From Pleurotus djamor (taxonomy: Eukaryota; Basidiomycota; Agaricomycetes; Agaricales; Pleurotaceae), in the NCBI GenBank assembly GCA_029747585.1, contig JAPEVF010000424.1, positions 1 through 39,029 of the forward strand: 39,029 nt of DNA. The letters run 5' to 3'. The notes beneath the pieces were generated by a model. That model did no database searches, had not been told where the DNA came from, and worked only from the letters and a program-made list of their open reading frames with translations. Position numbers and translations under genes: made by a program. Positions 1 to 11,088 of the stretch are shown here, one piece after another (within the stretch, counting starts at the first letter, position 1; each line of letters opens with the position of its first letter).

Positions 1-211
1 TGTACAGCGTGGCTACCGCGCTGTCCTCAAAAAGGACATCAATCCAGGAGCAGACCTGCTAACCAGCGATACGGACACCATCGCGGAGTCCCTTCCATCG
101 TCTCAGAACGAAGATGGTGCCGCGCTCAAAAGCGCCGCTCACTCCCCCGTCGTCACGTTGGTCGTACTGCTAGCTTGCCCTCCTTCGNCCTATNCGTCAA
201 ACAAAGAGTAA

Positions 212-1287
212 GCAAGTTCCATAATTTAGGTTGATCAGCAATGCTGTGCCGGTGATCGACGATCATCCCTACGCGTCGCCATTAGCGATTGCCGTACGCG
301 TTTGTTTCTTTGTCAGTAATCCCCAGTCAAAACAAACCGGTCGATGTTAGTTTTAGTCAGCCAGTGGAGTCGTGCTGGTGAAAATTAACAGACGCCTATC
401 AAATAGATGAGTACAGTCACCATCAATGGACGAATGTTATATTCAATGCTGCGCACTCATTAGTACGAGCAATGAATCATTGGATATTCTGTTGGAGAAA
501 CTAATAAACGGTGCACATTGGATGGATGCACAGAGTACCTACAACAATGTTTCTGAAAAAAAAGAATCATCAGGCTCTTACGGACGATGCAAGTAGACGG
601 ATAGACGTACCATGATGGGGGGCGACATCAGCCAACCTTTCCCGATTCCAAGCTCGGCGCATGAGTGTAGACATCTAAGCATGCCCTCGCGCCCAGTCTA
701 CAATTTATTGAGGTCGAATCGACCACGTTGGCCGATTTCAACCACCATTAAGTCTAGCACCCCAGAATGGTTGATGAGTGCGACGCGTGTCCGCGACACG
801 AAGACTCAGGAAACAGCATGAAGGTGCGAATTAATGATATTGGAACTTAAAAAGCCTATTCGAAGCAACTTTCAGGTGGTCGTAACATCCTTTGAGTAAT
901 AAGCGTCGTGGTCGTGGTCAAGAGGGACGTTGCAAATAAGCGCCCCGATCGCTGACGCCACCAACGGACAAGCCTTACTGAGTATTATTATTGTGATTGT
1001 ACTGTGAGTCTGACTTCAGGTCATACAGCCACGAACAACACCTACTCGGCTAGGATTTTATGTATTCAAGATATAATCAGAGAATCGATAAACCCTTCAA
1101 CTTCTAAATCGGTATTGGCCTCGAAGCATCCGGAAAAGTAGATTATGTACATATCAGTGCGATGGAATCACTCAGCGCAGGTGCCTAGATTGGAGACAGG
1201 CCACATAAATAACCTGACATCATCGAACGTTGGACCCCGACTCCCTTTCCTCAACGACCACGACCACTGCCTTCTTCAGCAACCACC
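212..1287. other. Intergenic stretch upstream of PGM
   Basis: I see no gene in these roughly 1.08 kb. Open frames are short (up to 101 codons), lack family motifs and have no plausible splice extensions. The last part must hold the phosphoglucomutase promoter and 5' UTR; a CCACC stretch just before the PGM ATG at 1288 gives a good eukaryotic start context. No clear TATA box was found. Confidence 0.5.
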
Positions 1288-3269
1288 ATGTCGTTCCCTG
1301 TCAAGGAGATCCCGACAAAGCCTTTCGATGGCCAGAAGCCTGGCACGTCGGGGCTTAGGAAAAGGTACCTTTGTCTATTCCAAAGTTCGCGTTCAGATTC
1401 ACTTACAAGAGCCCTTTTTCGTAGAGTCAAGGTCTTCCAACAAGAGGTAAGATAATCTCCCACATCCACGTTGATCTAGTATCCATCACCCCGGGTTAGC
1501 ACTATACGGAGAACTTCATCCAAGCCATCTTCGATTCCATCGACGCGAAGGGATCAACATTGGTGATCGGTGGCGATGGGCGCTACTTCTCTCCAGAAGC
1601 TGTTCAGGCCATCCTGAAGATTGGTTCAGCAAACGGAGTTGCCAAGTTCATCGTTGGCAAGGACGGTATCCTATCCACCCCCGCCGCATCGAACATCATC
1701 CGAAAGTACAAAGCCTACGGTGGTATCCTGTTGACAGCCAGTCACAATCCAGGAGGTCCTGATAATGATTTCGGTATCAAGTACAACGTATCCAATGGTG
1801 GACCTGCCCCGGAGAATGTCACAAATAAGATCTACGCAAAGACCAAGGAAATCACTTCGTACAAAGTTATCGAGGCTCCAGAGGTACGCCCTATAGGATC
1901 ATTCCGCTAACAGATACACCTTTCTAACACCGGTGTCTAGGTCGACCTCTCAAAAATTGGCGAGTTCAAGTACGGCCCTGCAGACGTTTCTATTATCGAC
2001 TCAGTTGCCGACTACGTGATCCTACTCAAGGAGATATTTGACTTCGATCTCATCAAATCCTTCCTTTCATCCCATGCGGATGACTACAAAGTCCTCTTTG
2101 ACGGTCTAAACGGTGTAACGGGCCCATACGCCCGCGCCATCTTCGTCGAGACTTTGGGTCTACCGGAATCATCCATCCAGAACTGTATTCCTCTTCCCGA
2201 TTTCGGTGGAGGTCACCCTGACCCCAACCTTACCTACGCGCATACCCTCGTCGAGGCGGTCGAGGCCGGAAACATCCATTTCGGCGCAGCCAGCGATGGT
2301 GACGGAGATCGCAACATGATCTACGGCAAAAGCGCATTCGTCACTCCCTCCGATTCCGTGGCTATCATTGCCGATTGGGCCGATGTTATCCCGTACTTCA
2401 AGAACGGAATTAAGGGTCTGGCAAGGAGTATGCCTACCAGCAAGGCAATCGATTTGGTCGCCAAGAAGAAGGGCGTTGAATACTTTGAGGTTCCTACAGG
2501 CTGGAAGTTCTTCGGTAATTTGATGGATGCCGGAAGACTCTCCATCTGTGGTGAGGAGTCCTTCGGAACGGGATCTGATCATATTCGTGAAAAAGACGGA
2601 CTTTGGGCTGTCGTGGGTGAGTCATATCTGCTGGCCACATCATTTTGCCGTTTTCTTTTTGACATGTCGCGATTTTAGCTTGGTTAAACATCATCGCGGC
2701 GGCGAACAAGGATTCACCCAACAAGCTAATTGGAATCAACGATATCCTGTTCAAGCACTACGAAATCTACGGTCGCTCCTTCTTCAGCCGTTACGACTAT
2801 GAAGAAGTCTCATCCGAGGGTGCACAAGCGATGGTCGCCCATATCAACGAGGCTCTCAACTCCGGCTCCTTGAACGAGACCACGCACACTTCTGCATCGA
2901 CTTCTGAGAAGTTCACCGTCTCTGGTATCTACGACTTCGAATACAAGGATCCTATCGACCACTCCGTTTCTTCCAATCAGGGACAAGTGATCACATTCGC
3001 CGATGGTTCGCGGGTCGTCTTCAGGTTGAGTGGGACTGGAAGCCAAGGAGCCACCGTGCGTATGTATGTCGAACGATACGTTGCGGCCGATGCTGGTGCC
3101 GCTGCTTTGAAGAAGGACGCCGCAGAGGGTCTCAAAGGCCTCATCGACGTTGCCTTGGAGCTCAGCAAGCTGAAAGAATTCACTGGCCGTGACAAGCCGA
3201 CCGTCATCACGGTTAGTAATTCAATCTTTATTCAGTAACGAGTCACTGAAGCACTGTTTTCCCTAGTAA
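1288..3269 (+). CDS. PGM2: Phosphoglucomutase
   Basis: Interconverts glucose-1-phosphate and glucose-6-phosphate in the cytosol, linking glycolysis to glycogen, UDP-glucose and cell-wall glucan synthesis. Six exons: 1288-1364, 1425-1446, 1500-1883, 1941-2616, 2679-3211, 3267-3269; 564 aa, the usual length for the alpha-D-phosphohexomutase superfamily. Seen: the phosphoserine loop TASHNPGG (Ser114), the Mg-binding loop DGDGDRN (Asp280, 282, 284), the sugar-binding [12 protein letters not shown], and the phosphate-binding [13 protein letters not shown] near the C-terminus. The start is fixed by the conserved N-terminal run ending [15 protein letters not shown], which is split over exons 1 and 2. 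The last exon is only the stop codon: splicing 3212-3266 yields the terminus PTVIT shared with other PGMs, whereas reading through adds nine residues. The gene converges on NNR2 with about 208 bp between stops. The symbol follows yeast usage. Confidence 0.96.
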
Positions 3270-3477
3270 ATTGTGTCGTAAGAAAGGAAGACCAGAACGT
3301 AAATCATTAATTGTAATTCCATGTCACCGGAGAATATCAAGACCCTTGAATGGACTTCTCTTCTGAAACATTCATACATCTTCGGTATCATCCTGGCCAT
3401 AACCTGAATATCTCTAGAATAGAACGGATTGATACCACGGCATAACAACTTGCCGCCATCTCGGACAAATTTACCAT

Positions 3478-4786
3478 CTAAAGTCGACCTTTATCTTGAC
3501 CTTGTGCTTCATCGCCGAAGACTTCAGCGAAGCTCTTTCCTATCTCTGATAGCATGTCCTGAGTTACGACACCTCGGCCCTCCTTAAAGTAAGCTCGGCG
3601 ACTAGCGGTTCTGGTCACCATGCTTCCACCGATTGCGGCCAGCAACGGGAATCGAGAAGCGGGTATAGTTTGGTCCCTTCATTGAGTTCGGTTATCAGTG
3701 ATAGGTGATATCGGTGGATGAGGATGTCCTGACTTACCCATACGCGCCTGTTTCGTAGCATTTCCCCCAAGCAAGGAAGGTCCCTACACATCCACTCAAA
3801 ATATCCCCTTGGCCTCCGCACCGCTTCATTCCGCCCTCGTTGTCAACTTCGATAACTGCCGTTGCTTGTTCTTTCTCCGAATCATTACCCTCTATTTTGC
3901 TCAGCTCCAAGCTAGCTGATTCGCCCGTCGTATCCACTGCGATGATGTCTGAGGCACCTTTCTGAAGGACGGCAACGCCTCCGAGATACTTAGAAAGCAA
4001 CGCTGCTCGATCTCCCGAGGGTGTTTGAGGGTCGATGCCAACTTGCTCACTGAGCCGCTTGAATTCAACGACGTTGGGTGTGACAACAGCTCGACGATAG
4101 CCTCGCACGAGGGATACATCGTTTCCTACCATAAAGAGAGCATCCGCGTCGAGTACGACGAACATACCCTTTTCTTTAGCAAGACCAAGGGCTTGTTTAG
4201 CATAGGCTTGCATGTACGTTTCACGACCGAGTCCAGGACCAATGACAAGGACATGGAGACGCGAGAGCAGTGAGTCCAACTCTGAGCCGACCTTGTCTGG
4301 TGTCCTGTGACGTCATGAATACACATCTAGGTAGAAAGGTTTGAATTCCCCTTACGAGTCCTCCCTCAAAATCGGGTGGACAATCAAATCTGGCGAGTAT
4401 GACTTGATTGCGCCTGCCGCGGTGGGCGAGCAGATAACATGAGATAAATCAGCGCCCTGTACGCGTTACCCGGGTCGCGCCTTGGGTTTTGAACATAGGT
4501 TTCATCGGACGTACGAAACGAAGAGCAGATATGGCGGCGAAGAATGGAGCCCCCGTATAGCTAAGCGGCGTGGATGAATCGTGTAGGAGCTTGTGTACAT
4601 GTGGACGTCCATGCTCACTCTAATGCGCCGCCCAAGACACCCACTCGACCTGTTTCAATATTGTTCAGAAATCTCTGGGCTTCAATGGACCGAAGCTCTT
4701 TCACCAGATTGTCCTTTGTGCAGCTTTCCGTTCAGTGGCGGAATCAATTGTCTGATTTGTTCAAAGATTGGACGAGGAACGGGCAT
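3478..4786 (-). CDS. NNR2: ATP/ADP-dependent (S)-NAD(P)H-hydrate dehydratase
   Basis: Repairs damaged NADH/NADPH by ATP- or ADP-driven dehydration of the S-hydrate; partner of the NAXE-type epimerase; ribokinase-like fold (CARKD/NAXD, yeast YKL151C). Six exons on the minus strand: 4786-4705, 4649-4619, 4560-4515, 4456-4356, 4304-3738, 3676-3478; 341 aa, the normal fungal size. Motifs restored across introns: [44 protein letters not shown] (near residue 108), LDADAL, TPNVVEF and the catalytic [15 protein letters not shown], then [15 protein letters not shown] in the last exon. The ATG at 4786 begins MPVPRP; the open frame extends upstream without another ATG, so this start is preferred. It shares a 276-bp divergent promoter region with the GH16 gene. 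Assignment is firm; the symbol follows yeast naming. Confidence 0.94.
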
Positions 4787-4944
4787 TTTCGTGGTAGACA
4801 ATCGACGCTTTGACCGCGTTGAGAGATCGCCAAGCGTTTCAAAGCAACGGAGCCCGGCCCAAAAGGGGCTACCACAGCCACATAGCTGCTCGATTAGGGG
4901 TGACAATGGGACTTTGAGCTGACGGTGGTCGACATGCGGAATCT

Positions 4945-4951
4945 TATATAA
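4945..4951 (+). promoter_or_regulatory. TATA box of the GH16 gene
   Basis: TATATAA lies 112 bp before the GH16 ATG at 5063. It is followed by a strongly pyrimidine-rich leader (about 5008-5060, CT repeats), which is common upstream of start codons in highly expressed fungal genes. The same 276 bp separates this gene from divergent NNR2. Confidence 0.6.
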
Positions 4952-5062
4952 GGGGCACTAGAAAGCAGCTATCCGTCACTAGCCCACTTGCTAATTCGCC
5001 TGGTTGCGACTAACTCTCTTTCTCCTCCCCTCCCCCTCCTCTCCTTCTTCCTCTCCGACACC

Positions 5063-6346
5063 ATGTTCGTCGTGGCACTCCTCACCCTCGCACTCCCCCT
5101 CGCTGCCCTCGCTGGTCACGGCAGTTTTTCCTCTTCTCCACGATTGTATCGTCGCAGCAGGCATGCGCACCTCGCGGCCCGTAACTCATCCGGGCATCTC
5201 GCAGCGCGTCAGCAGGGCAAGGGCTCACCTTTCAAGCTCGTAGACATGTACAAGGGCGAGGATTTCCTCAAGTATGTTTGATTTCATATTGCGCATACCA
5301 TGAACAAGTTTAACAAGTCACTCTTGCACATAGTCCCCAGAAATGGGAGTTCTTCGACTTCCCTGACCCTACTCACGGGAGTGTTGTTTTTCAAAACCTC
5401 GAAGATGCGAAGGCCAAGCGGCTCGCTTTCGTCCAGGAAGATGGCACAACCGTGCTCGCAGTTGATGACAAGACTCGTCTACCTGTTGGCAAAAGTCGGG
5501 ACTCGTACGTGTCATTTACTTTGAATGGTTGACTTGATACTCAAGTCCTCGACAGTGTTCGCATCCACACCTTGAAGACTTACAACCAAGGTCTCTTCAT
5601 CGCTGATTTCTTTGCCATGCCTCACGGCTGCAGTGTCTGGCCAGCTTGGTGGTAAGCACACCTCTCTTAACACGCCAGTGTACTCTTAGACTAACCGTGT
5701 ACCTTCATAGGACGGTTGGACCGAACTGGCCCTCTGGTGGCGAAATTGACGTGTTGGAGGGCGTCCATAATTCACCCACGAATCATTATACCCTCCATAC
5801 CTCCCCCGGCTGCTCCCTTTCCACCAATAACCCTGGCAACTCATTCTTCGAGGCGTCGATTGTTAACACCGAATGCGCTTCGAGTGGCGACAACAACGCT
5901 GGATGCGGGATGCGTGATACCGACGCCCGTTCATATGGAGAAGGTTTCAACCGCATCGGCGGAGGCGTGTTCGCTCATCAAGTTGCCTCAGATGGTATCA
6001 GGATCTGGCACTTCCCTAGAAACGAGATCCCTCAAGATATCAAGGACAAGAAGCCGAACCCCAGTACATGGCCTACACCTTCTGCCTTCTTCGCCAGCGA
6101 AACCTGTGATATCAACAAGCATTTCCACGACCATCAACTTGTCATTGATACGACACTCTGCGGAGATCTCGGAAACCCAACTTACCCCAACTCAGGCTGC
6201 CCAGGTACTTGTGCCGAAGCCGTGGCTGATCCTAATAACTTCATTTGTACGTTTCTCTCTCTTCCTTCGAAACGAGGCATCCACTCACTTATAATCTAGT
6301 CGCGAAGTGGAAGATCAACTACATCGCAGCCTACGAATCGTCATAG
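5063..6346 (+). CDS. Secreted glycoside hydrolase family 16 (beta-glucanase-like)
   Basis: Predicted extracellular endo-beta-1,3(4)-glucanase/laminarinase-type enzyme or glucan-remodelling enzyme. Five exons: 5063-5271, 5334-5504, 5556-5651, 5711-6246, 6300-6346; 352 aa. Seen: an N-terminal hydrophobic signal peptide (MFVVALLTLALPLAALA), a Ser/Arg-rich linker, then a GH16 fold with the active-site run GEIDVLEGV: Glu170 nucleophile, Asp172 and Glu175 acid/base, in the E-x-D-x-x-E (beta-bulge) form. Eight or so Cys residues in the second half fit a secreted protein. The C-terminus INYIAAYESS is the usual GH16 terminal strand. No GPI signal or carbohydrate-binding module is visible. Substrate specificity cannot be read from sequence; wood-decay or self-wall remodelling are both possible. 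Confidence 0.93.
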
Positions 6347-6666
6347 AACTAACGCTATCGCTTGTCTCTTTCTCCTCATTTCATAGTGTATTCATCATAG
6401 CTTAGCACCATCCACACTCGTTTTCATCATTGGGCATTAAATAGGGATTTCTACATAGTCACTCATTCAACCAACTGTATTTTTAGCCTTTCTTTGCGCA
6501 TTATTGATTATAGACTTCGCATGCGAAGACGATGATATTAATCCCCTAAGCTCCTTGTCATAACAGGAGATACCTCCTATTCGAAACGTAATCTAAAGAA
6601 ATTGAAGTCCAAAGCAAGAGAGCACAGTCGAACCGAACTACGCGAGAGACTAGAGTCTCAGAGTAT

Positions 6667-7973
6667 CTAAGCAAAGCTACGTGATGAATTGTCTTTGAAG
6701 TTTGCCATGGCCGTAGTCTCGACCACTGTGTCGGACCTCCTCGAGTCCATCCTCAAAGAATATGACTCTTCGGAGATGGGGACGGAAGAGATGAACCTGC
6801 CAGGCCAGAAGGGTACAAAAATAGAGATGGCAATAAACAGCGGCAAAGTGTCCAGGAGGTAGAAGAGTGGCTCCGAGGTTGTAAGGGGGCCTGCATAGCC
6901 TTCTGAGAGTTCCACGGTTCGGTAGACAGAACGTACCTACGGTCGAACTTAGAGTTAGAGAGTACTAGCAAATTCAAAAGATTTGACTTACCAAAATCCC
7001 AATGGAACTGACGCATTGAGCCCCCGCTAGGGAACGCCAGTCACGGTACCACACGCGATGCGAATGGATGTTCCAGATAGCCTGCTCGTGTTTGTAGATG
7101 CGATAGAGGTATGTGTAGAGAAGAACCATGAAAATGACGAATGATATAAGTTGAACGATCAAGCCGCCAAAGAAGATCTGGGACGGTCAACAGTTAGATT
7201 GGATGCTGGGAACGAGGGGGAGCACATACATTTGCACCCATCTCTGCCCGCTCGACGTCCTGACCGGCAGAGGCGCTCAGCCCTCCACCGGAAGCTTGAA
7301 TCAGGAAAGTAAAAACATCAGACGTCACAAAAAGAGTGGAAATAATAGTTGGTCGGATGGGAAGGTGCTTGTTCCGGTCGATGTAAAGCGCCAGCCTACC
7401 CAGAAGGACGTAGGTTGCTGCAATGAAGGCGCATGGCTAGGTGGGTGAATATATGAGCCGCATGCTCGAGTGCGGGGAATGCAGTACGCAGGGACGATAC
7501 TCACAGAAAGGACGATAAGGGTGTGCTGCCCGATGTAAGTGCCAAGACTCTGGGGGTTTGATGGTGACCCAAAACGAATGCCAAAACCAAGAGTGAAAGC
7601 TTCATGAGAGTGTTAGCATAGTGGTAACGAGTTCAAAGGCAGAACACGGAAGAAGACTTACTATAACATCCAATAACCATGGCCATCATGTACTTGGCCC
7701 CCACTTTCCATGTTAGCCATGTCTGAGCAAACGCCACCAAGAGGAAGACCGCTATACACGAGCCAATGTTCAAGTCACACATATTCACCCATAAAATAGG
7801 AGATGCTCACTGAAGGCGATACCCGTCAAAGCATTGGATGGTATGTATCGAAGGGGGTTGCAATAGTCGGTACTTGGGTCTTCGTACGGGTCGGGGCAAA
7901 TTTTCTCCGCAAGGGCCGGAGAGGCGAGAGCCAGCGCGAGAAGGACGAATGTGAGGCGTCTAGGGGAGTCCAT
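6667..7973 (-). CDS. RTA1-like seven-helix membrane protein
   Basis: Member of the fungal RTA1/lipid-translocating exporter family (Pfam RTA1), linked in yeast to resistance to toxic lipids and sterol-active compounds. Six exons, minus strand: 7973-7811, 7751-7662, 7599-7505, 7436-7230, 7177-6992, 6936-6667; 336 aa. Seen: a signal-like hydrophobic start (residues 6-22) followed by CPDPYEDPSTDYCNP, then helices including TVFLLVAFAQTWLTW, CAFIAATYVLLGRLALYI, LIVQLISFVIFMVLLYTYL and LFYLLDTLPLFIAISIFVPF. The family signatures QASGGG and SVYRTVE...SEPLFYLLD are present. The C-terminal tail is charged and Ser-rich, probably cytosolic. A TATA box lies 35 bp upstream of the ATG. The transported molecule is unknown. 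Confidence 0.9.
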
Positions 7974-8007
7974 AATTTTTTACGATGACAGGATGGCCAG
8001 TCGCTCG

Positions 8008-8014
8008 TTATATA
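8008..8014 (-). promoter_or_regulatory. TATA box of the RTA1-like gene
   Basis: Minus-strand TATATAA 35 bp before the ATG at 7973. If it is used, the 5' UTR would be only a few nucleotides long, so an ATG slightly downstream or a different initiator cannot be excluded. Confidence 0.4.
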
Positions 8015-11002
8015 GCAGCGTTGTACCGGATGAACCGCGGGTTCTCCGCCAGCCTACCTGCGAGCTTTGTGAGTATCCAGGCAACCCTGTGCATCCCGCA
8101 GTAGAAGCTTTTGATGAAGACACATGGACCAATGCTGTAGGGAGTCCATTTGACGCGACATATCGTTGAATACTGACACTCATTTCTGAGCGGTAACAAA
8201 GAAGGAACCGCCAAGGGCCTGATGACTCAGACGACATGACATCCCTCAGGGGCTGGGAGCGCTTTCAGAAAGAGCCTCCTAAGTTTGCCTGACATCGCGA
8301 GGCATCACTGCAGCTTTAGGTACGCCATGATCCCCTTGTAACTGCACCAGAAGCAATGAGAGGTAGCCTTCGTGGTCCTGGAGCGAAGTTGGGGATGCGC
8401 ACGTGCGCCGAACGTTGCCACGCGATTCCTTATTTACTTCCAACATCGACTCGTCCGAGTTTCCAAGTCGGGTTTCCAGGGGCGATGACTTGTCGGTTTA
8501 ATCTGATACAGGATGCTCCTCGTCGACTACTAAATCTTCTCAATCAGTGTCTAGATTTCGAGATGGTCCATGGCTGGCACCACGGCGCCACTGACCGCGG
8601 GTGGGTTTACGGATAACGTGTTCAGGCGATTGTATGGCTCTGAAGATGAAAGGCTGTTGTGAAGGTTTGGTAATTCTGGGGGGACACGATCCGAGTTCCG
8701 GTCTGCGTCTGGTTTCGTATTTTGAGGCATGGAATTGAGTTCAGATACACTTTTAATGTTGACGTCTGTGTGACTGCTGAATATATTTGTTTTTCTGATG
8801 CTAAACTGAATATGAACGTCGAACATTGGGTGGCTGCAAGGTCGGCAAAATAATTACGCACAAGCTCATCTGTCCGACGTTCATCTACATTTGTCCGGAC
8901 GGTGGCCTCCAGGTGACCGCGACCTTCCTAGGCATTCTTATTTGCATTACCCATGCCTTGGAGTAAGCCTCGTCCTTGGCGCGAACGATTCGAAGAAGAC
9001 ACATATTTAAACACGAACATGCATGCGAAGAGCGAGGCTACTCCGTAGTATTTACAAGCGTGCCCATCTGATTCGGGGATGGGGGGTGACAGCATGTGGT
9101 AAAGTACGACAAAGCATGACGCTCTAAGGAACGCTTCTTCACCCCAAAGCTTGTTATGCCCATCCATGTACTGCGTACAGAATGCTCTACCGACCGATGG
9201 CATCGCCGGGCCGTCTATGATAGTCCTTCGCGTAAGAAAGAAGTCAAATGATTCACCATCCTTACGGCAACGACCCAGCTATCACGATTAAGCGCGAAGG
9301 TTCTCAAGCGTGAAGGGGCAGTGTGCTCACGTTATGCTTCTTCATCGTGGCACATAACTAACGAAGCCATCCGGACGACTGCAACGCTGCGAGGGAGGAC
9401 TCAACATCAAGTTGGTATCAAGGTCTTTGGCTATAGCGAAGACGGATACCAGGGTGAGAGCGTCATGTCTTGGACCCTGACTTGTGAGGAATATTTCAAC
9501 ATATACCACGGTGTAACTGCTCCACATACCCGTCGAAACCGCATATTGTTGGTTGACGGCGTGGGCAGAAAAGCTCAAGCTGTGTTGATTATGCCGCAGG
9601 AGGACTGGATTGGGTCACAAAAGAGGCTTTGGTAGCGGTTGCCTCCGAGTGTTGTTCGCCAGGAAGACTTCAGGGCAGATGTCGGCGCAACTCGTACCTT
9701 GGTAATGGTAGGTTCATGCTGACGTGTCCAGGGCGTAAATGGGACTAGTATCACTGTCTGAACCTTTATGTCACAACTTTCAGACCTCGAATCAGAAGTG
9801 ACCCATAAATCGACCAATAAATCGCCGCAGTACCAGTGTTCTAGGCATGTAATGGCTTGGGAGGATTGATACGGATATAGCGGGGCTGACGCGGTCCAAG
9901 AGAGGTGCTATGTGCATCAGAGTGTCTGACTGACAAGGCGTGAGGCTGGGAAGATGGGATGGGGTCGAAGCCAGAGATCATTGGAGAAGCGAACAGGTGC
10001 ATAGAAGTGAATGGAAAAAATGCATTGATCGTCAAGTAGAAGCGAGCTTCGGCATAGTATACGATGATCGTATGCTAGATGTCGGGTGAGAAGGCCAACC
10101 TTGACGTGCTTGCTCAAGCGGTCCGACAGGGGACCGAAGGAGTTACTGAGTGGTACTGAGTGAATGTGGGAGTAGGAAGGAAGGTCGTCCGCTCAAATAA
10201 CTCTCGGGGAAACTCGAAGACAGATGCCTCGGGAACCAGCGCAAGGTGCATATGGTGGAGGGCGTGCGCCTAAAACGGGGTGAAGATCAATGTACTACAA
10301 GGCACAAAACGGAGATTAGCGCCATGAACATACGTAGGTCGTCCGAAAAACCAGTAAACCGCTTCCATTTCCTAACCATCGACGGGGGCTTCACGGCCAA
10401 CGCACCCACTTCTTCGAAAGGATAAGCTGTTGATGTGCCTATGTGCCTCTTGTTTCACCACCACACGAGCTCGGGGGGTGGCAACAGTACGTATGCTCTT
10501 GTGAGGCGATGAGCTCTGTTGTTGAGTCGACCCTGATGACATGTAACCTCGATTTACTTCACTTATGATAGCCAAGTGGAATATGAGGTTTGTGGTCCGA
10601 GGATTCTCCAGCAGCCCCAACGCAATCGTTACCTCCTCGAGAGGAAACAGTGCGAATTAATCGATGGGTATGGTTCGCGAATCAAGGTGCGCCCAGTCAA
10701 ATTTTGAGGTGGTGTCACCAATCGGAGTATCCTTGGAGGCAAGAGGACCGAGAGCGCTTCCAAAACAAACGTATCACTATTGCAAGATGCATCTCGAGGT
10801 GAGAAGTGGCTCAGGAAAGTGAAATAATGCGTCTTCTCCGCGAAGAGGGACGTCGCACCTTGCATCCAGCCGGAGAGATGTTGGCGATACTAATAACTAG
10901 GCAACACGCCCTTGTACTCCTGCAACACCGAATGTTTTTTTTNCTTCTTGAAGAGACCATCTGAGATCAACGGGGAAATTCCCTTCTTAGAAGATCGAAA
11001 CA
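8015..11002. other. About 3 kb without a supportable gene
   Basis: Only short open frames (at most 125 codons) are found on either strand and none shows a recognisable family motif. On the minus strand between 9817 and 8928 several short frames have a protein-like look, for example a hydrophobic run near 9020 (YYGVASLFACMFVFKYV), but I could not join them with credible splice sites. The region may hold a decayed gene, a lineage-specific one, or regulatory DNA. It contains one N (10943). Confidence 0.45.
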
Positions 11003-11009
11003 TATATAA
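11003..11009 (+). promoter_or_regulatory. TATA box of the Zn2Cys6-array gene
   Basis: TATATAA 80 bp before the proposed ATG at 11089, a normal spacing for a TATA-driven fungal gene with a 5' UTR of about 50 nt. It supports starting the gene at 11089. Confidence 0.55.
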
Positions 11010-11088
11010 AGGCAGTCGTGGAAGGTGTCAGTGTCATACAAAAGATACTAGAAGACACCGACACTCACCTCGTCGAGATAATTCCTGG

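Noticed and set aside
2..211. Open frame at the left edge that could be the 3' end of a gene
   Set aside because: Seventy codons without a motif, containing two N bases; composition is not clearly protein-like. It may be real but cannot be supported.
612..821. 69-codon plus-strand frame
   Set aside because: Short, no signal, no homology motif and no splice partners; expected by chance.
2169..2582. 137-codon minus-strand frame
   Set aside because: Antisense shadow of P2-rich phosphoglucomutase exon 4.
9321..9635. 104-codon plus-strand frame
   Set aside because: No recognisable domain, no promoter or splice support; the opposite strand is open as well.
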